Source of the DNA: CAZFDT01 sp964518335
GTDB taxonomy: Bacteria; Planctomycetota; Phycisphaerae; Phycisphaerales; Phycisphaeraceae
Assembly (NCBI GenBank): GCA_964518335.1
Contig: CAZFDT010000016.1
Location: 1 to 64,000, forward strand
Length of the DNA stretch: 64,000 bases
Reading direction: 5' to 3'
Position numbers and translations under genes: made by a program. Within the stretch, counting starts at the first letter, position 1; each line of letters begins with the position of its first letter. The notes below the pieces were generated by a model. That model was not told the origin of the DNA and made no database searches. It saw only the letters and a program-made list of their open reading frames with translations. Shown one piece after another: positions 46,401-54,166 of the stretch.

Positions 46401-48443
46401 GGCCCACATGCGTCCGGGGAAGATGGGCCAGCCCACGTCGCCCGGGAGGGAGCGCATGAGCGACGCGGTGCCGTTGGGCACGCCCGAGCCGCCATCGACC
46501 TTCAGACCGGAACTGCTGTAGGTGACTTTGACGCCACTCTCGCTCCAGCCGATGTCCTTGGACTGTCCGATGCGGAAGTCGACGGTGAGTGTGCCGGAGG
46601 AAAGCGATGCGGGCGACACCTCGCTGTACACGCGGATGACACCGTCACTCCAGTTCCATTGATAAGGCAGCAGCGGCGTGCCGGAGACCTGCATCCACTT
46701 GCGCGAGCCGTTGACGAAGGAGAACTCGCGCATTTCGAGAACGGGCGTACCGATCGTGGCTGACCAGACGTTACCCGAGCGCGTCCACCCGAGGTTGGAC
46801 GTTGGCACCATGGTCCCGGTGCGCTGATCCTGCGGTCCGAAGATGAACCCCGGCGAGCCGACCACGTGGCCGTACTCGCCCATGATCGGCTCGCCCGGCA
46901 TGCCCACGCCGTTGCGCGTGAAACCGAGGCTCCCATCGGTGGTGCCCTGGGGGTCGCCCAGCCAACCGGCGTTGCGGATGTAGGGATCCTGCACTTTGGC
47001 GTTGGGGCCGGTGGTGGTCGTACCATCGAATAACACACCCGTCCAATGCGCCGCATTCCGCCAGGTGCCGTCAACCGCCAGAGTGACCCGGGTCGCGATG
47101 CCCGGGCTGACGTAGTCGCTCAGGAAATTCCAGAACGTGTCTCGTACATCGAGCTTGATCGACCAGTTCCGCGCCGCGGTGCCCGAGGATTTGGAGTAGA
47201 TCATCGCGCTGGCATTGGCGGTAATGTTCGGCACCTGGTTGAACACCAGCATCGGGTTTGCGTTGGCGGGATGCCCGCTTTTGCGGAAGTTCACGTCGTC
47301 GAATCGCCCCCGCGATCCGGCCTCGTAGTTCGTGCCTGCGTAGGACCACGTCATCTCGTGACGGTACAGCCCGACCATCTCCAGGTTCAGATTGTCTCCG
47401 CCGAGGTTGAGCGTCGCCATGTTCGAGAACGCCCACATCGAGATCATGTCGTTGTTGGCGCCTTCGATCGACGCCCAAGTGCTGGGCGGGCCGTAGTTGG
47501 CCGACACGCCGTCGTAAGGGCCGTTGTCGTGGTAGATGGCCAAGTACCACTGACCATCGACCTCCAGGCACGTCCAGGTCTTATAGTCCTCGCCGATGCC
47601 CTCATAGTGCTTGAGCTCGGCGAAGCTGTTGACCGGATAGGACCAACTCTGCGGTGGCTGGGACGCCGTCCGGGAAACGAACAGTTGCCAGATCTTCTCT
47701 GGCACCGGCGTGCGCCAGCGGTAAGTCGTGGAGGCGGTGGGATTGCCGTTCTCGTCGATCTGCTCCCAGACCTGGTTCTGCAGATTGGCGTAGTACGTGG
47801 GGATCTGCTGATGCAGTGTCGTCCTCACCGAACTCTCCAGGTAGGAGAAGTTCGTGATGAAGGTGGCAGTGCCGACCTGCCGGAAGTCGACGATCCCGCT
47901 GTAGAAAGTGCCGTTGGCGATGGTCGGTGCCATCACGTGCAGCTTGCCGCCAGACGCATAGCGGTCCCTGAGCTGGTTGAGCACGCCGGTGATGTCGTCG
48001 CCGTCCTGAATCAAGCGTGCGCTGATGGTCTGGCCGGGCAGCCAGTCGGATCGCTCGAACCAGTCGAGTTTGATGGGGTCAGCGACGGTATGGGCAAACT
48101 GGCGCACCCACTTGACGCCGGAGGTGGCGCTGTCGATGACGACGCCGCCATCGTCGGTGCTGGTTGAGGCCACCGCAAGGAACTCGCCGTCAATCTGTGG
48201 CGATGCGCCTGAAGCCAGTGTCGCCGTGTCGCCAGCGACAGGGGCAAGTGACCGTAGTCCCGTATAGCTTTCGACCTGACTCGACAATGCTGACAGCATC
48301 GTGGCCATCGAGCCCTCTGCAGGGGCCAGCAACTGCTGCGGGTCATCGGGATTGTCCAACGCCAAAGCGCTCAGCAGCAAGCGCGGTTCGAGTGTCTCGA
48401 AACCACGAAAAGGCCCCGGGTCGCTGCCCGAATGGGTTGCCAT
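43410..48443 (-). CDS. LEPR-XLL giant secreted protein
   Basis: The 1677-residue protein starts with a perfect AGGAGGT site. The LEPRLLLSA motif (residues 18-26) defines the LEPR-XLL domain found at the N-terminus of very large planctomycete and proteobacterial surface proteins. The body has repeated beta-sandwich segments and a beta-helix-like run near 920 (VRDVKIRNLNIAEAAKDN). A dockerin-like loop (DFNRDGLVNATDTII) lies near 1212. From about 1430 a long Pro/Glu/Thr/Ser linker leads to a strongly basic tail (KKIKRVKRNKK). There is no PEP-CTERM. I recognise no catalytic motif; the protein could bridge polysaccharide and the cell envelope. Confidence 0.82.
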   Translation of the reverse strand: MATHSGSDPGPFRGFETLEPRLLLSALALDNPDDPQQLLAPAEGSMATMLSALSSQVESYTGLRSLAPVAGDTATLASGASPQIDGEFLAVASTSTDDGGVVIDSATSGVKWVRQFAHTVADPIKLDWFERSDWLPGQTISARLIQDGDDITGVLNQLRDRYASGGKLHVMAPTIANGTFYSGIVDFRQVGTATFITNFSYLESSVRTTLHQQIPTYYANLQNQVWEQIDENGNPTASTTYRWRTPVPEKIWQLFVSRTASQPPQSWSYPVNSFAELKHYEGIGEDYKTWTCLEVDGQWYLAIYHDNGPYDGVSANYGPPSTWASIEGANNDMISMWAFSNMATLNLGGDNLNLEMVGLYRHEMTWSYAGTNYEAGSRGRFDDVNFRKSGHPANANPMLVFNQVPNITANASAMIYSKSSGTAARNWSIKLDVRDTFWNFLSDYVSPGIATRVTLAVDGTWRNAAHWTGVLFDGTTTTGPNAKVQDPYIRNAGWLGDPQGTTDGSLGFTRNGVGMPGEPIMGEYGHVVGSPGFIFGPQDQRTGTMVPTSNLGWTRSGNVWSATIGTPVLEMREFSFVNGSRKWMQVSGTPLLPYQWNWSDGVIRVYSEVSPASLSSGTLTVDFRIGQSKDIGWSESGVKVTYSSSGLKVDGGSGVPNGTASLMRSLPGDVGWPIFPGRMWAWEASNDSNAESDGVTWTYGNTIWNLTGLGTSQWEQDTTYPNVWKLRLDRDTANNLRLDNGGYVLGRANAALINGIKYNRVGSTSSAQLSLVNSPYSFQSWGPIVPTAAQNAWIAVYSPDGNPGAVFDQIIVSGRNREGYTTSTFNIILDNARGDRVDFPMTYDDQALDFIFGIHYSGLHGLSQQDHFAPEGNISDADGYNNITLHERNTVEQLWGDRISLMKWSSVTRSGEKSYFGPTYVRGPRHNTVRDVKIRNLNIAEAAKDNTFENIEFTANTGATFLTINSVNGLPSVIDMTGVKAVPGSKIVVTGGPASNIQLTINGRLITFSFTKEYIWTAEDNDYKPPAAVVGRHIFYNNSYFDGNNPGHGATNDAAIATDKQALMPGDYTSFANYTSYIRGINGIMVDILNLRAPAELTTADFQFKVGNDDAPGSWATAPAPLSVSVRLGEGVEDSDRVEIIWTDGAIKGKWLEVTVRATGITGLVNNDTFYFGNAPGETGNDPQSAIVNLDDATATQENPKTIFNRAPIDDPYDFNRDGLVNATDTIIARDNQTDETTALFMVTPSPTPDGAETFNADHAGWSTDTLASLAWKAAGGIDGTAYIEVSRTSYTAVGGAIADANASGGVFAGDWIARHGTGLLQITFWVKNTSPLLPGQSYNTTRTVAFQISYLPPGAPVSQYHTWQKQDVDATVRFTDQWQQVSFTIDPTWTKEQAQANNWFNITSAYQIPWTELLTKVTRIRILPSGSLVVGGSGTPTQENAPRWGLDDFSVAPVPLGVVAPAEPVSDPIVTDEPQSSPPDEGEPESPALPTPEDPVPASPPDEVEESEPVASDPVVPDGTGDSDDPSSPTPPTDPAQEPAPTTPVEEDPPATQPEPEPEPEPAPAPTPAPDKQPPGQSKDKKQPKGKSTTSTSVVILTQPDERDSTVVVMDPTASSVENSTTTAVAEEQDDPTLIREWDDDAGQTVDLLTMVEPQIAVAVEVVPVKKIKRVKRNKK

Positions 48444-48519
48444 GTCGCCTTACCTCCTGGGGTGTGTTAATCTAGTGCAAGGCGGCACCGTGATAGCTGC
48501 CGCAGGGTGGGCATCATTC

Positions 48520-48568
48520 ACAATAACACGGCCCAAGGCAATGTCAATAGAATTATGACCTATGTCAA
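48520..48568 (-). promoter_or_regulatory. Promoter of the LEPR-XLL gene with upstream dyad
   Basis: Minus-strand TTGACA (48547-48542), 16 bases, TATTGT (48525-48520). A dyad-like site ATGACCTATGTCAA (48555-48568), with a second minus-strand TTGACA, lies just upstream. Confidence 0.5.
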
Positions 48569-48637
48569 TGATGTTCCGGGCGACGACGCCTGATTTCGCC
48601 CCTTGACGGTGTCCGCCCGGAGTTCGTTTTGAGCCGA

Positions 48638-48657
48638 TGATATAATGCGTATATCAA
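48638..48657 (+). promoter_or_regulatory. Extended -10 promoter with inverted repeat (regulator gene)
   Basis: TGATATA (48638-48644) and TATATCA (48650-48656) are perfect inverted arms around ATGCG. The left arm runs into TATAAT (48641-48646), preceded by TGA as in an extended -10 box; no good -35 is visible. It lies 43 bases upstream of the regulator start, a position suited to autorepression. Confidence 0.6.
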
Positions 48658-48699
48658 ACTGGCAGTTCGGTGCCTGGCCACCGTCCGGAGACCCATACG

Positions 48700-49908
48700 A
48701 TGCGATCGACCCCCGCCACCCGTGTGCCGCGAAAGCCACCCACTTCGACCAAGCTGAGGCTGAACGTTCGCTCCAGCACGCCACTCTACGAGCAGGTCAA
48801 GGATGCCATACGCCAACAGATTGCCTCGGGCGCTCTGCGGCCAGGCGACAGGATCCCCACCCTTCGCCAGTTGAGCAAGGACCTGAAGATCGCGTATGCC
48901 ACGATCGGGCGGGGTATTCGCGCGCTCGTGGAAGAAGGCGTCCTGGACGCAAAAACGGCGCGCGGCACGACGGTCGCCGAACGACGAACCACCCGTCGCG
49001 GCACCATCGGACTACTTGGCTTTCAACCCCTGGGCGCCGTCGTTCACGAAAGCCATTACTACAAGACACTCTTGTACCTGCTTCAGGAAACATTCGTCTC
49101 ACAGGGACAAGCGGTCATCTACGACCATCAGACCAGTGGGCGTCAACTCGTGGACATGTTCGACAGCATGCGCCAGGTCGATGGCGTCGTATTACTGGGT
49201 GTGGCCCAAACGCGCTGGGGCGAACTCGACATGTTTCCCAAGCTGGGCGTGCCGGCCGTTATTGTCAGCCACACGCTCGAAGGCGATCCCGTTCCCTGCG
49301 TGGACAGCGACAATGAGCACGACACGTTCAAAGCCGTGCAGGCGATGCAGAAACTCGGGCATCGGCACATCGCGTTCGTGGAGTTGATCGAAGAGCGCGG
49401 GCGCACCGCGCATCGTTTCCGTTCGGCCGGATACCGCAGTGCCATGGAAGCTGCAGGACTTCCACCCGGACGCGACTGGTACATTCTGGATCACCCCGAG
49501 ACCTGGGCGAGACATCTGCTGGCGCTGCGCCCGCGGCCGACGGCCATCATGCTCGATGGCGTCAGCGCCTTCGATCGACTCTTCGCGGATCTCAAAGGCA
49601 CTGACCTGGAGCCGGGCAAGGGATTGCTGGTGGCGACTTACGACGAAAACTTGTGGGGAAAAATCGGCGCCTACAGCATAGAGCATATGCGCATTGACCA
49701 GCCCTTGGAGAAAATCGCTGCGAGAGCGGTCGAGATGGTCTTGGGTATGCTTCAGGACTCGTCGTACCATCCGACAACCACACTGGTACCCTCGGTGATT
49801 ATCCACGTCTCGTCCAACGGCACAGTACGTCGGCTGTCAGGCGACGCCCATCAGCCATCCGTACCAGGTTCTGAGCTTGTCGTCAGTACCAGCCCGTCGG
49901 CTGCGTGA
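48700..49908 (+). CDS. GntR/LacI-type transcriptional regulator (AraR-like architecture)
   Basis: ATG 48700 has GGAG upstream; the frame is also open from a GTG at 48670. The 402-residue protein has a GntR winged-helix domain at about 20-95 (TPLYEQVKDAIRQQIASG, RPGDRIPTLRQLS, YATIGRGIRALVEEG) joined to a LacI/periplasmic-binding ligand domain from about 100 (GTIGLLGFQ, VDGVVLLGVAQTR, DNEHDTFKAVQAMQKLGHRHIAFV, GYRSAMEAAGL). This arrangement is known from AraR of Bacillus, a sugar-responsive repressor. It is the only transcription factor seen in the window. Its promoter carries an inverted repeat related to the regional dyad, so it is the natural candidate for a local repressor; its inducer is unknown. 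Confidence 0.88.
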   Translation: MRSTPATRVPRKPPTSTKLRLNVRSSTPLYEQVKDAIRQQIASGALRPGDRIPTLRQLSKDLKIAYATIGRGIRALVEEGVLDAKTARGTTVAERRTTRRGTIGLLGFQPLGAVVHESHYYKTLLYLLQETFVSQGQAVIYDHQTSGRQLVDMFDSMRQVDGVVLLGVAQTRWGELDMFPKLGVPAVIVSHTLEGDPVPCVDSDNEHDTFKAVQAMQKLGHRHIAFVELIEERGRTAHRFRSAGYRSAMEAAGLPPGRDWYILDHPETWARHLLALRPRPTAIMLDGVSAFDRLFADLKGTDLEPGKGLLVATYDENLWGKIGAYSIEHMRIDQPLEKIAARAVEMVLGMLQDSSYHPTTTLVPSVIIHVSSNGTVRRLSGDAHQPSVPGSELVVSTSPSAA

Positions 49909-49962
49909 TCGTGTCGCGCCCGAGGCATGGCGGTGACTCGTCTTGCCCCCGCCGATGGCACG

Positions 49963-51858
49963 TCAACGCGCGATCGCGTTGATGACGCCATCGATAAAAC
50001 CCTCGGCGCGACGCTGGTTGCCGATCGTCATCTCGTCTGGGGCGATAGCTTGGTCGAAGTAGGTCTTGGTCTCCGCGATCTTCTCCGGCGTGGCGCCCAC
50101 CGTACCCAGGTCATAGAGCCGTTCTGTCAGACCCAAGGACCTGGAGAACAGATCCAGACGTTGGCGCTGCGGCTCAGTCGCCGCCAGTTCGATGGCCCGA
50201 TTGAGGTGGCTCCGCGCCTCGACCAGCAACGTCAGATCTTCAGGCTGGCGTTTGAAGACGCCCGCCCAACCCTTGATACCCCACTTCTTCCCTCCCGGAG
50301 ATCCGCCGAAGCCCTCCGGGACGCTCTGCTGCACATACCAGCGCCGCAGCGTGGCGAAGTAGTTGAACACATGGTCAGCGGCCGGTCCAAACAGGTCCTC
50401 ACAGAACTGCCGCCATAGGGCGTCAACGTCCCGATCCGGATCCCACTGCAATTGCGCCAGCACCCAGTATTTGGGCCCGTCGAGCCCCCAGTTGGGGTAT
50501 GCCTCGATGTGCTGAAAGTAGAACTCGCGCTTGCTCTTCTTGACGTGCCGCATGAACTTGGCGTGGTAGTCGCAGTAGATTCGCGGAACCAGATAGCCTT
50601 CGCCGCGGTACCAGTCGTGGTTGCCGTAGGCGCGTGACGCGGTGATGAAATCGTCGATCGGGTATGAGCCATCCTCGCGGCGGTGTTCCAGCATGCCGCG
50701 CATGTTGTCCGAAACGTGGATCTGCGAATAGAGCATGACGTTGCGGTGCAGCGGTGCCTGCGGCGGCTGAGGTGGGAAGGCGACTACGCCGTAGGCCATG
50801 GCCTGAATGAACCGGTCTTTGCCCAACACATCCTCCATCTCCGACGCCAGGCGATTGAGCATGCGCCACTGCAGTTGCGCCATGCCGTAACGCTTGGCGT
50901 GCTCTTCGCCCGTGGAGTTGGGTCGCCAGGTCGTGACCAGGCGCTCGGGGTGGTTCTGAGCCAGGTCGCGAAACTCCTGCATCAGGTCATCCATGGCCTG
51001 CACGTCGGTGTCGCTGACGGCATTGCTGTCCTGCAGGCCAAGGCTGAACCAGAAGTAATCGGGGTTCTTTGCGAAGTGCTCGATCGCCGACTCCTTCGCA
51101 GCAGCGTAGGTCTGGTCAGATGTCAGGCTGGGATTCCATTTCTGGTCGCTGGAAGACTGGGGAATGTAACGTTCGCCGTTGATGACGGGGTAGAGTTCGG
51201 GATACTTCTGGGCGTACTTCTCGGGATTGAAGACGCTCCACATCTGGTGCTGGTGCGATCCGGCCAGTCCGGCGCGCGTCTGCACGGCGTTGCGTTCGGC
51301 CCAGCCGCCGACGTTCTCACCCCAGTTCATGCCGGTCCAATACGAGCCGGTGACGAACGGCGTCGAGCGGATGTTGATGCTCGACGGGATGCGCACGCTG
51401 CGCTGCTGGGGCATGCTCGTCCACAGGTCGCCGGGCATGTAGAAGCGCACGCCAGCGAACTGGTCCAGAAACGCAACGGCGCCGTGGAAGGTGCCGCGGG
51501 CGTCGCCCCCAGCGCCACCGCAGATGGTGACGACGCGGCCGCGGCGGCTGATAACGTAGCCATCGCGCCACATATCGCGGGTGTCCACCCCTGCCGGGCC
51601 TAACGCCAGGACGATCTGAGCCTGCCTCGCCTGTGGCGCGTCTTCGGCGACGATCTCAAAGCCGCTGTCGACCTGATACACCTTGCGCAGGTAGTCCTGA
51701 AGCAGCGCGGCAGCCTTGTCGGCGGCGTCGGAGGCCTTCACAATCACGGTGCTGGCGGGATTGAGCATGGTGTTCGCGGCGACGACCCCGGCAGCGGGCC
51801 CCCACAGGCAGCCGACGGCGACCGAGCAGGCGACCAGGACGAACAAGGTGGATTTCAT
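49963..51858 (-). CDS. Secreted DUF4838 protein
   Basis: The 631-residue protein has a signal peptide (MKSTLFVLVACSVAVG, ending VVAA-N) and GGAG eight bases before the ATG. A GH67-type N-domain (ALLQDYLRKVYQVDSGFEIV) leads into DUF4838 (YFWFSLGLQDSNAVSDTD, HIEAYPNWGLDGPKYWVLAQL). It has neither the LamG domain of the 37976 paralogue nor the CBM9-like domain of the 23286 paralogue, so it is the minimal form of the three. The cysteine pairs seen in the other two (CPACKDA and CDCERC) are absent at the equivalent place (SNAVSDTDVQAMDD). Confidence 0.82.
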   Translation of the reverse strand: MKSTLFVLVACSVAVGCLWGPAAGVVAANTMLNPASTVIVKASDAADKAAALLQDYLRKVYQVDSGFEIVAEDAPQARQAQIVLALGPAGVDTRDMWRDGYVISRRGRVVTICGGAGGDARGTFHGAVAFLDQFAGVRFYMPGDLWTSMPQQRSVRIPSSINIRSTPFVTGSYWTGMNWGENVGGWAERNAVQTRAGLAGSHQHQMWSVFNPEKYAQKYPELYPVINGERYIPQSSSDQKWNPSLTSDQTYAAAKESAIEHFAKNPDYFWFSLGLQDSNAVSDTDVQAMDDLMQEFRDLAQNHPERLVTTWRPNSTGEEHAKRYGMAQLQWRMLNRLASEMEDVLGKDRFIQAMAYGVVAFPPQPPQAPLHRNVMLYSQIHVSDNMRGMLEHRREDGSYPIDDFITASRAYGNHDWYRGEGYLVPRIYCDYHAKFMRHVKKSKREFYFQHIEAYPNWGLDGPKYWVLAQLQWDPDRDVDALWRQFCEDLFGPAADHVFNYFATLRRWYVQQSVPEGFGGSPGGKKWGIKGWAGVFKRQPEDLTLLVEARSHLNRAIELAATEPQRQRLDLFSRSLGLTERLYDLGTVGATPEKIAETKTYFDQAIAPDEMTIGNQRRAEGFIDGVINAIAR

Positions 51859-51903
51859 GTTGTGGCTCCGAAATCTGCTGGTGCCCCGGCCGCATAAGTG
51901 TTC

Positions 51904-51932
51904 ACTCTAGTCCATGTTTTGATCTATGTCAA
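51904..51932 (-). promoter_or_regulatory. Sigma70-like promoter, dyad overlapping -35
   Basis: Minus-strand TTGACA (51932-51927), 17 bases, TAGAGT (51909-51904). The dyad TTGATCTATGTCAA (51919-51932) includes the -35 box itself. It drives the DUF4838 gene starting at 51858. Confidence 0.65.
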
Positions 51933-52113
51933 GTGGGAGTTGCGGCGTTTGCGGCGAGGGATCTGTTTGTGAAAAACACCAACCCCGGCACTCTTGATGC
52001 AACCCAAGGCTGTGCCCCACCGGTGCCGACCTACACCCACACTAACGCAGACCTCGCGTCGAATGGCCGCGACGGTTTTCTCCATGACACGTTGCCGTTC
52101 TGGATCGGTCACG

Positions 52114-52626
52114 CCCAAGTTCATGCTGAACCGGTCGATGAAGGGGCTGGCCATTTCGATGATCACCATCGTGACCGCTCAGGAGCTGCGCAACTCAATT
52201 CAGCTCGACGATGCCGATCGCTGGATCGATCGCGCCACCGACGATATTCGACGTGATTTCGTCAAGCCGGAGCTGCAGGTGGTCATGGAAAACGTGGCGC
52301 GCGGTTGGGACGAAACATATGGCGGCATGCTGTACTATCGAGATCGCCACGGCTTGCCGGTTCAGGAATGCTGGCACGATATGAAGTTCTGGTGGCCGCA
52401 GAACGAAACGATCATCGCCACGCTGTTTGCCGCCAAGCTGACCGGCGACAGTCACGACCTGCGATGGCATCGCATGGTCCATGATTGGGCGGATCAGCAT
52501 GTTCCCGACTGGGAGCACGGGGATTGTTTCGGCTGTCTGCACCGCGACCGACTGCTGTCGGTGCCGCTTGCGGACGACATGTGCAAGAGCTCATTCCACC
52601 TGCCACGTATGCAGCTCGTGTGCTGA
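52114..52626 (+). pseudogene. N-acylglucosamine 2-epimerase remnant
   Basis: The frame has no clean start of its own and encodes only the last part of an AGE-family sugar epimerase: MKGLAISMITIVTAQELRN, then GWDETYGGMLYYRDRHGLP, HDMKFWWPQNETIIATLFAAKLTGD and SFHLPRMQLVC, all close to family consensus. The N-terminal half is missing, and KPELQVVMENV joins directly to GWDETYGG near 52300, where intact members have roughly 90 more residues containing a conserved histidine motif. Both losses argue for a pseudogene. An intact form would interconvert N-acyl sugars such as glucosamine and mannosamine, in keeping with the locus. Confidence 0.75.
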
Positions 52627-52684
52627 AAACTCGCCGAAGCGATGGCGCCACAGGACGGTTGAAACCGCCGCAAACAACGCGGCG

Positions 52685-54166
52685 TCAGTGCTCGACCGGC
52701 TCGCCCTCGTGCGGCGGGCGCACGGGAGTTGAAAATGAAAACAGATCGGCGCCGTGCATGATGAAACGCAGTCGCACGGTTTGGCCTGACAGGGCGCTCA
52801 GATCCGGGTCCGGCCAGATCTGCATCCGCTTCCTGTCAGTTGGAACTCCCCGGTGTCGAAATCGCCACGCGACCTGGATCGCCGAACCGTCTCCGATCAG
52901 TCCATCGGCCGCGTCGGAGCGGTCCTGGTTGTTGGGCACGATGATGCGTCCGCCAATCACGTCCACCCACCATGCGCCCAGGTCCATGCTGCGGGTGTGT
53001 TCGTAGCCGGGAATAACGTTGCCGCTCCGGTCGAGAATCTCGACGGTGATGCCGCCCAGTGCGTTGGTGGACATGTCCAGTTGCAGCGTGTTTCCGGTGA
53101 GGACGAACGGCCGGGTCACGACGACCGCTGGTTCCCAGGCGTCGGGCACATCCTCAGGCCAGGCCGCCTTCATCTGCTGGGCTCGAATGGCGACAAGCCG
53201 ATTCCTGAACACGTGGAATCGTCGCCCACCGCTGTAGAAGAACTGCTCGGGCACACGGAATCGATTTGCCGCGACGTCCACCGGCACCGACGGGCATTGG
53301 GTTGACCAGTGAGCCGTGGCGTCCGTGGGCCTGACCCACGCATCATATGTTGGCCGCTGAAATGTTACGCCGCCGTCGTGCGACATGGCCAGGCAGATAT
53401 CAGCGCCATGGGGTTGGCCGACTGCTGTTCGAGTCAACAACGCCATCAGCAGCGGCGGTCCCGACTCGATCGGCAGGAGCGTGGCGCACCACAGATCCTC
53501 CCCTTGGGCGTTCAGATGCAATTGCTCAGGCTCACTCCAAGAGCGGAAGTCGATGGAGGTGGATCGCATCAAGACCTGCATGGCTCCGCGCGGTTCGGAC
53601 CATATGGCCAGAAAATGCCGTCCCGCGTCCGACCACACGATGGAAGCGCCGGCGGCAGCGGAGGTGGTCGATGGGCCGTCGCCTTCGCGGCGCCACCGCA
53701 GGCCGTCGGTCGAACTGAGCGTGTGCAGGCGGCCGGTGTCATCGCACCCCAGCGCCTTGTAGCGCGGCTCCAGTCTGTCCAATGCCGGGCGCTGATCAAC
53801 CACGATTGAGCAGCTCTGCAGCGACAGATCGGGAAGGTGAAGCGCGTCGTCGTCGCGGCGCCATATTTCACCGTCGGTACTCTGGGCATACACCGGCCGG
53901 CCGTTCGCCACGCCCCACATCCGCCGCTGGTCTTCGCCTTCGCGAATGATCGTCGGGAAGCGCACCTGTCCCGGCAGGGCGTCGCTGTGGGGAACCTGTC
54001 GCGGTGGCAGCGTGACAAGCGTGGCCTTGTCGCTCATCGATTCAATCATCGCGCCGCTGCCCAGCGGAATCGGCAGGGCGTCCTGTGCTGCAGCGCGACC
54101 GATGAGACTGACGTTGACCAGCAGCAGGGTCAGAGCAGCCAAGGCGACGGAAGCTCGTAGTGTCAC
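52685..54166 (-). CDS. Secreted beta-propeller glycosidase-like protein with IPGY domain
   Basis: GTG start at 54166 overlaps the preceding stop (GTGA) and has GGAGG eight bases upstream; 493 residues. A signal peptide (MTLRASVALAALTLLLVN, ending AAAQ) precedes propeller blades (WRREGDGPSTTS, DFRSWSEPEQLHL, MSHDGGVTFQRP). The C-terminal domain repeats the shared pattern ILDRSGNVIPGYEHT and LSGQTVRLRFIMHGADLFSF. It looks like sialidase/GH43-type propellers, but catalytic residues cannot be confidently assigned. It is cotranscribed with the paralogue upstream. Confidence 0.72.
   Translation of the reverse strand: MTLRASVALAALTLLLVNVSLIGRAAAQDALPIPLGSGAMIESMSDKATLVTLPPRQVPHSDALPGQVRFPTIIREGEDQRRMWGVANGRPVYAQSTDGEIWRRDDDALHLPDLSLQSCSIVVDQRPALDRLEPRYKALGCDDTGRLHTLSSTDGLRWRREGDGPSTTSAAAGASIVWSDAGRHFLAIWSEPRGAMQVLMRSTSIDFRSWSEPEQLHLNAQGEDLWCATLLPIESGPPLLMALLTRTAVGQPHGADICLAMSHDGGVTFQRPTYDAWVRPTDATAHWSTQCPSVPVDVAANRFRVPEQFFYSGGRRFHVFRNRLVAIRAQQMKAAWPEDVPDAWEPAVVVTRPFVLTGNTLQLDMSTNALGGITVEILDRSGNVIPGYEHTRSMDLGAWWVDVIGGRIIVPNNQDRSDAADGLIGDGSAIQVAWRFRHRGVPTDRKRMQIWPDPDLSALSGQTVRLRFIMHGADLFSFSTPVRPPHEGEPVEH

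Noticed and set aside
44016..46763. 915-codon open frame on the plus strand
   Set aside because: It lies wholly antisense to the LEPR-XLL gene, which has the better start, domain motif and composition.
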